From Rhodoplanes sp. Z2-YC6860 (GTDB taxonomy: Bacteria > Pseudomonadota > Alphaproteobacteria > Rhizobiales > Xanthobacteraceae), in contig NZ_CP007440.1 of the NCBI RefSeq assembly GCF_001579845.1, positions 1,116,001-1,180,000 of the forward strand: a stretch of DNA of 64,000 bases, given 5' to 3'. Shown one piece after another: positions 16,283 to 25,082 of the stretch. Within the stretch, counting starts at the first letter, position 1. Each line of letters starts with the position of its first letter. Position numbers and translations under genes: made by a program. Under the pieces are notes generated by a model. It was not told the origin of the DNA. It ran no database searches and saw nothing but the letters and a program-made list of their open reading frames with translations.

Positions 16283-17329
16283 ATGGCTCAGGAATCTCTC
16301 CGCATCGGCAAAGCCGAGCTGACGGACTTTGTCACGTCGATCTTCATGGCTGTCGGGCTCACGAAAGAGCACGCCGGCGAATGGGCCAAGATGCTGGTGT
16401 GGGCCAATCTGCGCGGCACCGACTCCCACGGCATCATTCGCATTCCGCGTTACATCGATCTGGTCAACGCGAAGTCGATCAATCCCGCGCCGAACATTCG
16501 CGTCGAGCGAAAGGATGGCGCCGCTGTGGTGCTTGAAGGCGACCGCGCGCCCTCGGCCGTCGCCATGACCATGGCGATGAACGAGGCGATGGATTGCGCC
16601 CGCAAGGTGCATGTCGGCATGTGCGCGGCGCGGCATATCACGCACACCGGCGCGATCGGCTATTTCGCGTTGCAGGCTGCCGAAGCAGGCTTCGTCGGCA
16701 TCGTCATGAGCGCATCCGGCCCGATGATGGCCTATCCGGGCACGCGCGTTCCCGCGGTGTCGTCCAACCCGATTGCGTTCGCGGTGCCGCGCCGGAACGG
16801 CAGGCCTTATTTGCTCGACTTCTCGACCGGTGTGGTCGCCAACGGCAAGATCATGGGCGCGGCGGATCGCGGCGAAAAGATTCCGATCGGCTGGGGGCTC
16901 GATAAGGACGGCAAGGACACCACCGATCCCAAAGCAGTGGAAACGCTGCTGCCGCTCGGCGGCGCGAAGGGCGCGGGGCTCTCGTTCATGATCGAGTGCC
17001 TGACGAGCCTCCTTCTCAACGAGTCGCGCATCGCGCCGGATCTCGAGAGTTGGGCGATCGGCGACGATCCTTTCCTCAACGGCACCGTGATCGCGATCGA
17101 CATCGGCGGCTTCGGCAATCCCGACAAGTTTGCCGCCGAAGCCGAACGGCTGGGCACCGCGATCGCCGGACTCGCTCGCGCTGAGGGCGTCGCGAAGATC
17201 ATGCTGCCCGGCGAACGTGGCGATACCGTCCGCGCGGAGCGGGAGGCCAACGGCATTCCCATCCCTAAAGGTACGTGGCAACGTATCACCAAGGCCGCGC
17301 AGACGGTGGGTGTGACGCCTCCGATGTAA
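16283..17329 (+). CDS. Ldh2-family malate/L-lactate-type dehydrogenase
   Basis: A 348-aa NAD(P)-dependent 2-oxoacid or cyclic-imine reductase of the Ldh2 family, full length. It shows LRGTDSHGIIRIPRYID, the catalytic-His block ARHITHTGAIGYF, SSNPIAFAVPRRNG, and the C-terminal MLPGERGD. The window holds a shorter relative at 9101-10090. The gene sits between the PuuE-like deacetylase and a Bug receptor with gaps of 9 and 19 nt, so the three probably form one transcript. It would oxidise or reduce a hydroxy/oxo acid generated after ring opening; this is inference. Confidence 0.92.
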   Translation: MAQESLRIGKAELTDFVTSIFMAVGLTKEHAGEWAKMLVWANLRGTDSHGIIRIPRYIDLVNAKSINPAPNIRVERKDGAAVVLEGDRAPSAVAMTMAMNEAMDCARKVHVGMCAARHITHTGAIGYFALQAAEAGFVGIVMSASGPMMAYPGTRVPAVSSNPIAFAVPRRNGRPYLLDFSTGVVANGKIMGAADRGEKIPIGWGLDKDGKDTTDPKAVETLLPLGGAKGAGLSFMIECLTSLLLNESRIAPDLESWAIGDDPFLNGTVIAIDIGGFGNPDKFAAEAERLGTAIAGLARAEGVAKIMLPGERGDTVRAEREANGIPIPKGTWQRITKAAQTVGVTPPM

Positions 17330-17348
17330 GGCGGCCCGGGAGGAGCCT

Positions 17349-18308
17349 ATGAGGTGGCGGGCGCTGAGCGCGGGATTGTTGCTGGCTGTCACCACTTTGT
17401 GCGCGTTTCCCGTGCGGGCGGCCGACTGGCCGACAAAGCCCATTCACATCATTGTGCCGTTCGCGCCGGGTGGCGCGGCCGACATCTGGGCGCGGCTGCT
17501 CGCCGAGCCCTTGTCGGCGGAGCTGAAGCAGAGCGTCGTGGTCGAGAATCGCGGCGGCGGTGGCGGCATGCTGGCGGCGCAGCTGGTCGCTCGTGCCGAG
17601 CCCGATGGCTATACGATCCTGATCGGCGGGCTTGGGCCGCAGATCCTGGCGCCGGCCGTGGCCGACAATCCGGGCTTCGACGCGCTGCGCGATTTCACCC
17701 ATATCGTCTATATCGGCGGCCCGCCGATCGTCTGGGTGGTGCCGCCGTCGAGCGAACTGCATTCGGTGAACGATCTGATCGCCGCAGCCAAAGCCAACAA
17801 GTTCTCGGGCTATGCCTCGTCCGGTGTCGGCACGGTCGGTCATCTCGTCGTGGAGTATGTCGCGGGCAAGAACGGGCTCAAGCTTACGCATATCCCGTAC
17901 AACACCGCGGCCTTCACCGACATCATCGGCGGCCGTGTGCCGATGGGATCGTTTACCTGGGGCGCGGCGCTGGGACAGCTCCAGGGCGGTACGCTGCGTG
18001 CGCTCGCGGTGACAACTGAGGCGCGGCGGCCGGAACAGCCGAATGTGCCGACCTTCAAGGAACTCGGTTACGACCTGGTCGCCAGCACATGGTTCTCGTT
18101 CTCCGGTCCAAAGGGCATGCCGAAAGAGGTCGTGGATCGTCTCAATCAGGAGACACTGCGCATTCTTCAATTGCCCGATATCAAGAAGCGTCTAGAGCAG
18201 GACGCGTTCGATCCGAAGCCGCTCTTGCCTGATCAGGTCGGGGCTTTCTTCGCGGCCGAGGCCCAGCGCTGGGTTCCTGTGGCGCAAGCCGCGATGAAAA
18301 AGCAGTAG
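17349..18308 (+). CDS. Bug-family tripartite tricarboxylate transporter receptor
   Basis: A 319-aa secreted receptor. The signal peptide ends at VRAA, then DWPTKPIHIIVPFAPGGAAD, the conserved Bug ligand loop, and later PNVPTFKELGY. ATG follows GGAGG (17340-17344). It is the third gene after the deacetylase and dehydrogenase. The FCD-type GntR gene lies convergently just downstream, separated by one base (18309). No permease is adjacent. Confidence 0.93.
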   Translation: MRWRALSAGLLLAVTTLCAFPVRAADWPTKPIHIIVPFAPGGAADIWARLLAEPLSAELKQSVVVENRGGGGGMLAAQLVARAEPDGYTILIGGLGPQILAPAVADNPGFDALRDFTHIVYIGGPPIVWVVPPSSELHSVNDLIAAAKANKFSGYASSGVGTVGHLVVEYVAGKNGLKLTHIPYNTAAFTDIIGGRVPMGSFTWGAALGQLQGGTLRALAVTTEARRPEQPNVPTFKELGYDLVASTWFSFSGPKGMPKEVVDRLNQETLRILQLPDIKKRLEQDAFDPKPLLPDQVGAFFAAEAQRWVPVAQAAMKKQ

Positions 18309-18309
18309 A

Positions 18310-19107
18310 TCATCGATCGGTTTCTGCCGCTCTTGTGACGCGGTCGTCCAGCGAGCGGCGGGTTGCCTGGATTTCCTTGAGTCGACCCTGACGTACCTTC
18401 GCGGCTGCCCCGAGGCTCGTGGATAGAACGTCGATGACCTGGGTGCGGATGTAGGCGTTGAGCTCGCTTGCAACGCGTTCTGCCGCGACCGGGTCTGCCT
18501 TTGCGATCGCCGCAGCGAGCTGTTCGGAAATCCGAAACGTTCGCTGGAAGCGTCGCGCCAGTTCTTGTTCTGCATCCGACGACGCACGGGCGCCTTGCTG
18601 TGCAATGCGCAGCTTGTCCGTGAGCATTCTGCGATAAGCCTTTTCAAGGCTTCGGTTGTGACATGCTGCGGCGATGGCCGCATGAAGATTGAAATTGGCG
18701 ACGATGATGGCTTCCGCACTCCTTTTCGTCATCGCCTGCCGGAATTCATCGACGCAGTTCTCGATGGCAGTGAGATCGTGCGGCGTCCGCCGGACCGCGG
18801 CGAAATGGCAGATGAGCGGCTGAAAGATGTCCATCGCTTCGTAGTGGTCGACCACATCGACGAACTGCAAGGTTGCGACCTTCGCACCGCGGTTGGGCTC
18901 GAGCTCGACCAGATCTTCCGACGCCAGACGGATCAAGGCTTCCCTTACGGGGGTGCGCGACACCTTGTAGGTCTTGCAGAGCTGCAACTCCTCGAGCGGT
19001 TCGCCGGGGGCGAGACGCACGCTGATGATGGCGCGGCGCAAAGCCTCGTAGACGATTTGCGCGCCGGTGGGCTTCGGCCCGCTGATGGTCCTGGACCGGT
19101 TATTCAT
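18310..19107 (-). CDS. GntR-family (FadR/FCD) transcriptional regulator
   Basis: A 265-aa repressor-type regulator. The N-terminal winged helix covers about residues 17-80 (QIVYEALRRAIISVRLAPG, then YKVSRTPVREALIRLASE), followed by an all-helical FCD effector domain with His residues in FNLHAAIAAACHN that could bind a metal. FCD proteins usually sense carboxylates. It is divergent from hydantoinase A, and a palindrome TGTATT-N7-AATACA at 19122-19140 sits just upstream of its start. It therefore probably represses hyuAB-ridA, itself, or both. Confidence 0.92.
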   Translation of the reverse strand: MNNRSRTISGPKPTGAQIVYEALRRAIISVRLAPGEPLEELQLCKTYKVSRTPVREALIRLASEDLVELEPNRGAKVATLQFVDVVDHYEAMDIFQPLICHFAAVRRTPHDLTAIENCVDEFRQAMTKRSAEAIIVANFNLHAAIAAACHNRSLEKAYRRMLTDKLRIAQQGARASSDAEQELARRFQRTFRISEQLAAAIAKADPVAAERVASELNAYIRTQVIDVLSTSLGAAAKVRQGRLKEIQATRRSLDDRVTRAAETDR

Positions 19108-19121
19108 GGGTCATTGCACCA

Positions 19122-19140
19122 TGTATTTTTATAGAATACA
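19122..19140. promoter_or_regulatory. Putative GntR/FCD operator palindrome
   Basis: TGTATT-TTTATAG-AATACA is an inverted repeat with 6-nt arms, in AT-rich DNA between the divergent GntR gene and hyuA. Size and position fit FCD-type operators. Binding by the adjacent regulator is inferred. Confidence 0.55.
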
Positions 19141-19198
19141 TTTTGGCGCGAGTAAACGAGCGGCCTGACATCGCGGTCGCAAAACAGTGCGGGCAGGG

Positions 19199-21286
19199 AT
19201 GAAAGCGGAAAAGTCGCGTTCCAATGGGGCGGCTAACGTTCGCCTCGCGGCCGATATCGGCGGCACCTTCACCGACATTGCGGTGTTCGACGACAAAACC
19301 GGAAGGCTCACCTTCGGCAAGGCGCTGTCGACGCCCGATCGACTGGTCAACGGCATCAGCAACGGCGTGCACAAGGCCGGCAGCCAATACGCCTCGGCGA
19401 ATCTGTTTCTGCACGGCTCGACGGTGGCCATCAACACCATGCTGGAGCGCACCGGCGCGAAGACCGCGCTGGTGACGACCGATGGCTTCCGCGACGTTTA
19501 CGAGATCGGCCGCATCAACCGGCCCGACGCCTACAACCTCTATTTCCAGAAGCACAAGCCGCTCATCGAGCGCGCGTTGTGTTTCGAGGTGAAGGAACGC
19601 GTCCGCGCCGACGGCGAGGTGGTGATCCCGCTCGACGAAGAAGGACTCGCGGCGCTCGGCGACAAGTTCGAAAAGCTCGGCATCGAAGCCGTCGCCATCA
19701 TGTTCATCAACTGTTACGCCAACAGCGCGCATGAGAAGCGCGCGAAGGAGATCCTGAGCAAGCGGCTGCCGGGCGTGTTTGTATCCGCCTCGCACGAATT
19801 GTCGCAGGAGTATCGCGAGTTCGAGCGCGTCTCGACCGTCGCGGCCAACGCCTTCATCGGTCCCAAGGTCCGGCGCTACATCGGCGAGATCGACCAGCAC
19901 ATCCGCAGCGACGACTTCAAAGGCTCGTTCCTCATCGTTCAGTCGACAGGCGGTCTGTACGAAAGCGAGCAGGCGCAGTCGCAATGCGTGCGCATGCTGG
20001 AGTCCGGCCCGGCAGCCGGCGTGATCGGCACGCAGGCGCTGTGTCATACGCTTGGGATCGAGAACGCCATCGCCTTCGATATGGGCGGCACCACGGCCAA
20101 GGCTGGCGTCATCTACAAGGGCGAGGCGCTGACCACTGGAGCGGCTCTGATCGGCGGTTACGACAAGGCTCTGCCGATCCAGATCGCCATGATGGACATT
20201 TTCGAGGTCGGCACCGGCGGCGGCTCGATCGCCAAGCTCGAGGACGAGGCATTGAGAGTGGGTCCGCAGAGCGCGGGCGCGCAGCCGGGTCCGGCCTGTT
20301 ACGGTCTCGGCGGCACCGAGCCGACCGTGACCGACGCCAACCTGATGCTGGGACGGCTCGGCGCCGACCGCTTCCTGGGCGGCGAGATGAAGCTCGATAC
20401 CGCGGCCGCGGAACGGGCCCTGGCCAAAATCGGCAAGCCGCTGGACATGAACGCGACTGAAGCCGCCGATGGTATCCTGCGCATTGCCGCGACCGCGATG
20501 TCCTACGCCGTGAAGGGCGTCACGACCGAACGCGGTCTCGACGCCGGCGATTTCGTGATGGTGGCCTATGGCGGCGCGGGCCCGCTGCACGCGGTCGCCG
20601 TGGCGCGCGAGATCGGCATCCGCAACGTGATCATTCCGGGCGCGCCTGGCGTGTTCTCAGCTTTCGGTATGCTGTTCTCCGACCTGCGCTACGACTATGT
20701 GCGCACGCATTTGATGCAGCTTGCCGATGCGCCGTTCGACGAGATCGAGGCGGTTTTCAAAGAGCTGGAGCAACAGGGCCGCGACGCCATTGCGTCGACG
20801 TCGGTCCGGCCGCACCAGGTCACGGCGAAGCGCGCGCTCGATATGCGTTACGTCGGGCAGGAACATCCGGTCACGGTCGAGTTGCCGCTGAACGTGTTTG
20901 CCAAGCAGGACCGCAAGGCGATCAAGAAGCACTTCGACGATGACCACCTGCAGCGCTACGGCACCTCGGCGCCGGATGAGCGCGCCGAGATCGTCAGCCT
21001 CCGCGTCACTGTCGCCGGCGTGATGAAGAAGCCGCCGCAGGAGAAGATCAAGAAGGGCGGCAGCGCGCCGACGAAGGCAGCCTTCACGGGTAAGCGCAAG
21101 GCATCGTTCGACGGCAAGTTCCGCGATACGCCGACCTATCGGCGCGCCGAACTGCTGGCCGGTAACAAGATTGCCGGGCCGGCGCTGATCGAGGAGCACG
21201 CCTCGACCACGGTGCTGATGCCGGGCGACAAGATGACGGTCGATGCTTACGGCAATCTCGTAATTGCCGTTGCGGGAGCGAAGTAG
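19199..21286 (+). CDS. hyuA: Hydantoinase/oxoprolinase subunit A family protein
   Basis: A 695-aa HyuA-type protein (ASKHA-like ATP-binding fold). The phosphate-binding loop LAADIGGTFTDIAVFD is at the N-terminus, ESGPAAGVIG and AFDMGGTTAKAGV in the middle. With subunit B it hydrolyses 5-oxoproline, hydantoins or N-methylhydantoin in an ATP-dependent way, or carboxylates ketones (acetone carboxylase relatives). ATG 19199 is used; GTG 19187 is in frame but has no ribosome site. The gene is followed by hyuB and a RidA protein and is divergent from an FCD regulator, consistent with an inducible operon for a cyclic amide. Confidence 0.92.
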   Translation: MKAEKSRSNGAANVRLAADIGGTFTDIAVFDDKTGRLTFGKALSTPDRLVNGISNGVHKAGSQYASANLFLHGSTVAINTMLERTGAKTALVTTDGFRDVYEIGRINRPDAYNLYFQKHKPLIERALCFEVKERVRADGEVVIPLDEEGLAALGDKFEKLGIEAVAIMFINCYANSAHEKRAKEILSKRLPGVFVSASHELSQEYREFERVSTVAANAFIGPKVRRYIGEIDQHIRSDDFKGSFLIVQSTGGLYESEQAQSQCVRMLESGPAAGVIGTQALCHTLGIENAIAFDMGGTTAKAGVIYKGEALTTGAALIGGYDKALPIQIAMMDIFEVGTGGGSIAKLEDEALRVGPQSAGAQPGPACYGLGGTEPTVTDANLMLGRLGADRFLGGEMKLDTAAAERALAKIGKPLDMNATEAADGILRIAATAMSYAVKGVTTERGLDAGDFVMVAYGGAGPLHAVAVAREIGIRNVIIPGAPGVFSAFGMLFSDLRYDYVRTHLMQLADAPFDEIEAVFKELEQQGRDAIASTSVRPHQVTAKRALDMRYVGQEHPVTVELPLNVFAKQDRKAIKKHFDDDHLQRYGTSAPDERAEIVSLRVTVAGVMKKPPQEKIKKGGSAPTKAAFTGKRKASFDGKFRDTPTYRRAELLAGNKIAGPALIEEHASTTVLMPGDKMTVDAYGNLVIAVAGAK

Positions 21287-21294
21287 TCTCGGTG

Positions 21295-21397
21295 GTCATT
21301 CCGGGGCGCGCCGAAGGCGCGAACCCGGAATCCAGTCGAGGAAGCAGTGTGTGGTTCTGGATTCCGGGTTCGCCGCTTTGCGGCGCCCCGGAATGAC
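21295..21397. repeat. BIME-like repeat between hyuA and hyuB
   Basis: GTCATTCCGGGGCGCG...GAACCCGGAATCCAG faces CTGGATTCCGGG...GCCCCGGAATGAC. It closely matches the elements at 10112 and 12830 and lies inside the presumed hyuAB operon, so it may modulate relative expression of the two subunits. Confidence 0.75.
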
Positions 21398-21411
21398 GGG
21401 TGGATAGAGAC

Positions 21412-23178
21412 ATGGCAAAAAAAGCGAAAACGAAAGCGGGCAAAGCCCGCAAGGTCGATCCGGTGATTACCGAGATCGTGCGCAACGGCGTGCTCGCCGT
21501 GACTGAGGAAATGAAGACAAACCTCATGCGCACGGCCTACAACATGATCATCTACGAGGCACTGGACTTCACCACCGGCCTGTTCACGCCGGAGGGCGAG
21601 ACCGTCTCGATCGGCATCGGCCTGCCGACCTTCATCCGCGGCATGGCCGAGACCGTGAAGGCGAAGATCAAGCACTTCGGCGGCATCAAGAACATGAAGC
21701 CGGGCGACATCTACGTCACCAACGATTCGTACACGACCGGCAGCCATCTCAACCATTTCACCTTCACGCTGCCGATCTTCCACAAGGGCAAGCTGGTCGG
21801 CTTTTCCTGCTGCATGGCGCACTGGCTCGATGTCGGTGGTGTGCTCGGCGGCATGACCACCGACATCTTCTCCGAGGGCCTCCAGATCCCGATCCTGAAG
21901 TATCAGGATCAGGGCAAGGTCAATCAGGACCTGCTCGACATCATCCGCATCAATGTGCGCCTGCCGCCGCGCGCCATGGGCGACCTGCGCGCGCAGGTGA
22001 CCGCGGTGAAGACCGGCGAGCGCCGCTTCCTCGAACTGCTCGACCGCTACGGCCAGCAGGCGGTGATGGATTCGATCGCCGTGATCATGGACCGCGCCGA
22101 GGCCGCGGCGCGCGCCCGCACGAAGACCATCCCGGACGGCACCTACGAGGCGGAGTCCTTCCTCGACGACGACGGCATCGACATCGGCAAGCGCATCTCG
22201 GTGAAGGTCAAGGTCATCGTCAAAGGCGACGAGATGACCATCGACTTCACCGATGTGGCGAAGCAGGTGCGCGGCTTCTACAACTCGGCGATCACCACGG
22301 GCTACGGCTGCGCCCAGGTGGCCTATAAGTGCATCACCTCGCCGACCGACTATCCGATCAACGACGGCGCGTTCCGAAGCCTCAAGGTGATCATCCCGCT
22401 GGGCCGCATCATCAGCGCGACACGACCCGCGCCGATGCGGTGGTGGATGACGTTCCCGATGACCGTCATCGACACCATCTTCAAGGCGCTGAAGCCTGCG
22501 ATCCCGGATCGCGTGATCGCCGGCCATCATGCCGACTTGGTGGCGCCGAGCTTCTACGGCTTCAATCCGAAGACGTCGGAGTTCTTCATCGGCACCTTCG
22601 GGCCGCTCGGCGGCGGCTGGGGCGCCAAGCGCACCGAAGACGGCGTGTCGGCAACGGTCTGCATGAACGACGGTGATACCCACAACGGTCCGAACGAGCA
22701 GGCCGAAGCGAAATTCCCGATTTTGGTGGAGCGCTTCGAACTCATTCCGGACTCGGGCGGCGCAGGCAAACACCGCGGCGGGCTCGGCATTGCGCGTACC
22801 ACGCGCGCGCTCACTCCTGTGACGGTCAACACCCAGAGCGAGCGCTCGGCGCAACCGCCTTGGGGTCTCGACGGCGGCGGCGACGCCACCGGCAACAAGG
22901 TGGCATTCCGCGTCGGCGGCGAATGGAAGTCGGATTTCCCCAACGCCAAGGTGCTGGTGGCGCAGCTCAAGGCGGGCGATGCGTTCCGCATCAGCTCCGG
23001 CGGCGGCGGCGGTTACGGCACGGCCTTCGAGCGTCCGGCCGAGGACGTGCAGGAAGACGTCCGGCAGGGCTATGTGAGCGCGAAAGCCGCGGCGGACAAA
23101 TATGGTGTGGTGATTGATCCAGAAACCTTTGCTATCGATCAGGCCGCAACCGAAAAGCTCCGCGCGAGCCAGTCATAA
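21412..23178 (+). CDS. hyuB: Hydantoinase/oxoprolinase subunit B family protein
   Basis: A 588-aa HyuB-type subunit. A short Lys-rich N-terminus is followed by the family core: DPVITEIVRNGVLAVTEEM, MKPGDIYVTNDSYTTGSHLNH, DITPF-like IDFTDVAKQVRGFYNS, and the C-terminal GGAGKHRGGLGI and SSGGGGGYG. ATG 21412 is preferred to GTG 21400. It pairs with HyuA, 125 nt upstream across a repeat, and precedes RidA by a few bases. The substrate (oxoproline, hydantoin or another lactam) is not determinable here. Confidence 0.92.
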   Translation: MAKKAKTKAGKARKVDPVITEIVRNGVLAVTEEMKTNLMRTAYNMIIYEALDFTTGLFTPEGETVSIGIGLPTFIRGMAETVKAKIKHFGGIKNMKPGDIYVTNDSYTTGSHLNHFTFTLPIFHKGKLVGFSCCMAHWLDVGGVLGGMTTDIFSEGLQIPILKYQDQGKVNQDLLDIIRINVRLPPRAMGDLRAQVTAVKTGERRFLELLDRYGQQAVMDSIAVIMDRAEAAARARTKTIPDGTYEAESFLDDDGIDIGKRISVKVKVIVKGDEMTIDFTDVAKQVRGFYNSAITTGYGCAQVAYKCITSPTDYPINDGAFRSLKVIIPLGRIISATRPAPMRWWMTFPMTVIDTIFKALKPAIPDRVIAGHHADLVAPSFYGFNPKTSEFFIGTFGPLGGGWGAKRTEDGVSATVCMNDGDTHNGPNEQAEAKFPILVERFELIPDSGGAGKHRGGLGIARTTRALTPVTVNTQSERSAQPPWGLDGGGDATGNKVAFRVGGEWKSDFPNAKVLVAQLKAGDAFRISSGGGGGYGTAFERPAEDVQEDVRQGYVSAKAAADKYGVVIDPETFAIDQAATEKLRASQS

Positions 23179-23190
23179 GGAATGAGTGTT

Positions 23191-23574
23191 ATGGCCGACG
23201 TCGTTTCCAGCAATCCCCCGACCATGGCGGCGCCGGGCGGCCACTACAGCCACGCGGTGACGGCCGGCGGCTTCGTGTTCGTGTCGGGCCAACTGCCGAT
23301 CGCGCCCGACGGCACCAAGCTCGCCGATGCGCCTTTCGAGAAGCAGGCGCAGCAGGTGCTCGACAATGTCGCCGCGGCGATCAAAGGCGCGGGCAGCTCG
23401 CTCGACAGGCTCACGCAGGTGCGGGTCTATGTCACCGACATCAACGACTGGCCGGCGTTCAACGCGCTGTATGCGAAATGGACGGGCGGCGCCAAGCCGG
23501 CACGCTGCGTGGTGCCGGTGCCGCAGCTCCACTACGGATTCAAGATCGAGGTGGAAGCCGTCGCGGTGAAATAG
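23191..23574 (+). CDS. RidA/YjgF family enamine/imine deaminase
   Basis: A 127-aa RidA-family protein: HAVTAGGFVFVSGQLPIAPDG, a central helix, TQVRVYVTDINDWPAFN, and ARCVVPVPQLHYGFKIEVE, whose arginine matches the catalytic Arg of deaminating members. AAGGAA is 9 nt before ATG 23191, while ATG 23182 is also in frame. Lying directly after hyuAB, it may clear reactive imine or enamine intermediates. An 11-bp piece of its 3' end (GCGGTGAAATA) is repeated 20 nt downstream. Confidence 0.9.
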   Translation: MADVVSSNPPTMAAPGGHYSHAVTAGGFVFVSGQLPIAPDGTKLADAPFEKQAQQVLDNVAAAIKGAGSSLDRLTQVRVYVTDINDWPAFNALYAKWTGGAKPARCVVPVPQLHYGFKIEVEAVAVK

Positions 23575-23640
23575 GGGTGGTGGCGGTGAAATAAGTTTGG
23601 GACCAAAAGCGCGCCCAAACTCCCGCCACAGACTCCGCTG

Positions 23641-23744
23641 TCATGCCGGGGCATCCATGAGCGCCCGCGGCTGGCATGCTCTTACATAAGACTTCCGCTA
23701 TCGAACGAGGGTCATGGATCGCCGGGTCAAGCCCGGCGATGACA
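23641..23744. repeat. BIME-like pair, GCCGGGTCAAGCCCGGC family
   Basis: A degenerate left arm TCATGCCGGGGCATCCA faces ATGGATCGCCGGGTCAAGCCCGGCGATGACA, with a shared TTACATAAGACT-like centre. It is the same composite element as at 27141-27250 and 38786-38900. Confidence 0.65.
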
Positions 23745-23782
23745 CCGCCGTTGTGATGTGCGGAATACAGAAACAGCGAAAG

Positions 23783-23977
23783 CTACTTCGGCTTCCGGTT
23801 GACCTTCGCCGTGTAGTTCATCGCGCCGGCGCCGCAGCAGGGGCAGTTCATCGTCACGAGGATCGTCTGTTTGGCGTCCTCGTCGAGATCGGATTGATCC
23901 AGCATTTCCTGCACCTGCTTCTGGAACAGGTCGTGCAACGGCACATTACCGGTGAATATCTGGTCGTCCGCGCCCAT
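23783..23977 (-). CDS. Small CPCCG-motif protein, 64 aa
   Basis: The family is not recognised. The 64-aa product has an acidic helical first half (QVQEMLDQSDLDEDAKQ), then TMNCPCCGAGAMNYTAKVNRK, in which C45, C47 and C48 could bind zinc or a metal but do not make a full four-Cys zinc ribbon. It starts 16 nt after the decarboxylase-like amidohydrolase on the same strand and is probably cotranscribed with it, perhaps as a partner or metallochaperone; this is a guess. Confidence 0.6.
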   Translation of the reverse strand: MGADDQIFTGNVPLHDLFQKQVQEMLDQSDLDEDAKQTILVTMNCPCCGAGAMNYTAKVNRKPK

Positions 23978-23993
23978 CGCACCTTAGTCCCGG

Positions 23994-24956
23994 CTACGCC
24001 TTCAGTCCCAAAAGCCTCTCCGCGTTCTTATACGCGATATCGGCTCGCACATTCTCGTCGATCTTCTCCGTATCGAGCCAGTGTCCGGCCTCCTCGGCCC
24101 TCTCGAACGGATAGTCCGCGCCGAACATGATCCGGCCGGCGCCCAGCGCCGCGATGGCGCAATTCAGAGGCTCCGCCGAGCACATGCCCGATGTCGTGAT
24201 CTCCAGATTGGTCTTGATGTAGTGCGAGACGGGCTTTTTCAAACCCACATTGTAGAAGTCCGGGCCGGTGCGGCTGTCGAAGCGCCAGAGCAGATACGGC
24301 AGCGTTTCGCCCATGTGGCCGAGGCCGACGCGCGCTTTGGGATACCGATCGAACACGCCGCCGAAAATCAGCCGCAGCGCATGCGAGCCGGTCTCGAAGG
24401 TCCATTCCCAAGTGGCGCGGCGCAGCCCGGGATGGCCCTGCAGCACCGGCGCGACCGACACCGGATCGGTCGGGTGGATATAGATCAGCGTGCCGAGCGC
24501 GTCGGCGCGCTCCCAGAACGGCGCGAGCGAAGGATGGTCGAGATACTGCCCGAGCGTGTGGCCGTTGATCATCGCGCCGCAGAACTTCAGGTCCTTGACG
24601 CAACGTTCAAGCTCATCGGCCGCGGCCTTGGCGTCCTGCATCGGCAGATGCCCGAAACCTGAATAGCGGTCCGGCCGCTTCTGAATCTCCTTGGCGAGGA
24701 AATCGTTGCCCGCCTTGGCGTTGCGCACGGCGGTGGCGGCATCGGGCTCGGCCTGCACGCCAGGGCCGGCAAGCGCCAGCACCGCGCGCGCGATGCCGGC
24801 TTTGTCCATCGAAGCGAGCCGCATCTCGCCGAAGTCGGTGTTGCGCTTCAAAAGGTTGTCGCGCTTCTCCGCCGGCATCTCTGCGACGGTGGGATTCCAA
24901 TATTCGATGAAGCCCGGGCAGAGAAAATGTTCTTCGAGCGCGATCTTCTTGACCAA
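23994..24956 (-). CDS. Amidohydrolase-2 family protein, dihydroxybenzoate/resorcylate decarboxylase-like
   Basis: A 320-aa TIM-barrel protein of the amidohydrolase-2 family. The metal ligands of non-oxidative decarboxylases are visible: the N-terminal E-x-H in IALEEHF, His in IYIHPTDP, His in GLGHMGETLPYLLWR, and Asp in FGADYPFE. The block order matches 2,3-dihydroxybenzoate and gamma-resorcylate decarboxylases. I start at TTG 24956 because GGAGGA lies 4 nt upstream and the protein then opens with VKKIALEEHF like its family. ATG 24971 is in frame but has no ribosome site. It would remove CO2 from a hydroxy-aromatic acid. The small CPCCG protein follows, and an IclR regulator is divergent. Confidence 0.88.
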   Translation of the reverse strand: MVKKIALEEHFLCPGFIEYWNPTVAEMPAEKRDNLLKRNTDFGEMRLASMDKAGIARAVLALAGPGVQAEPDAATAVRNAKAGNDFLAKEIQKRPDRYSGFGHLPMQDAKAAADELERCVKDLKFCGAMINGHTLGQYLDHPSLAPFWERADALGTLIYIHPTDPVSVAPVLQGHPGLRRATWEWTFETGSHALRLIFGGVFDRYPKARVGLGHMGETLPYLLWRFDSRTGPDFYNVGLKKPVSHYIKTNLEITTSGMCSAEPLNCAIAALGAGRIMFGADYPFERAEEAGHWLDTEKIDENVRADIAYKNAERLLGLKA

Positions 24957-24970
24957 GGCGTCCTCCATCA

Positions 24971-24992
24971 TGCTGCACGCTGCAATGCAGCA
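24971..24992. promoter_or_regulatory. Inverted repeat upstream of the decarboxylase gene
   Basis: TGCTGCA-N8-TGCAGCA is a perfect 7-nt-arm inverted repeat just upstream of the preferred TTG start of the decarboxylase, in the intergenic region shared with the divergent IclR gene. IclR-type operators are commonly such short palindromes. Binding is inferred. Confidence 0.4.
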
Positions 24993-25008
24993 TCTTTTAT
25001 GCTTTCAG

Positions 25009-25038
25009 CTGTACCGGATATTGGGCTAGCCTGTACCG
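25009..25038. promoter_or_regulatory. Direct repeat CTGTACCG x2 upstream of the IclR gene
   Basis: CTGTACCG occurs at 25009-25016 and 25031-25038, 22 nt apart, about two helical turns, between the divergent decarboxylase and IclR genes. A regulator-binding role is possible but unproven. Confidence 0.35.
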
Positions 25039-25082
25039 TGATGCAAGCAGCTTGGTTCTAGTGCGGTCGAGTTGAAGTCGTC

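Noticed and set aside
15128-17443. 771-codon open frame on the minus strand
   Set aside because: It is antisense to the deacetylase and Ldh2 genes, with no family features.
23563-23593. Direct repeat GCGGTGAAATA at the ridA 3' end
   Set aside because: Two 11-bp copies 20 nt apart look like a small local duplication without likely function.
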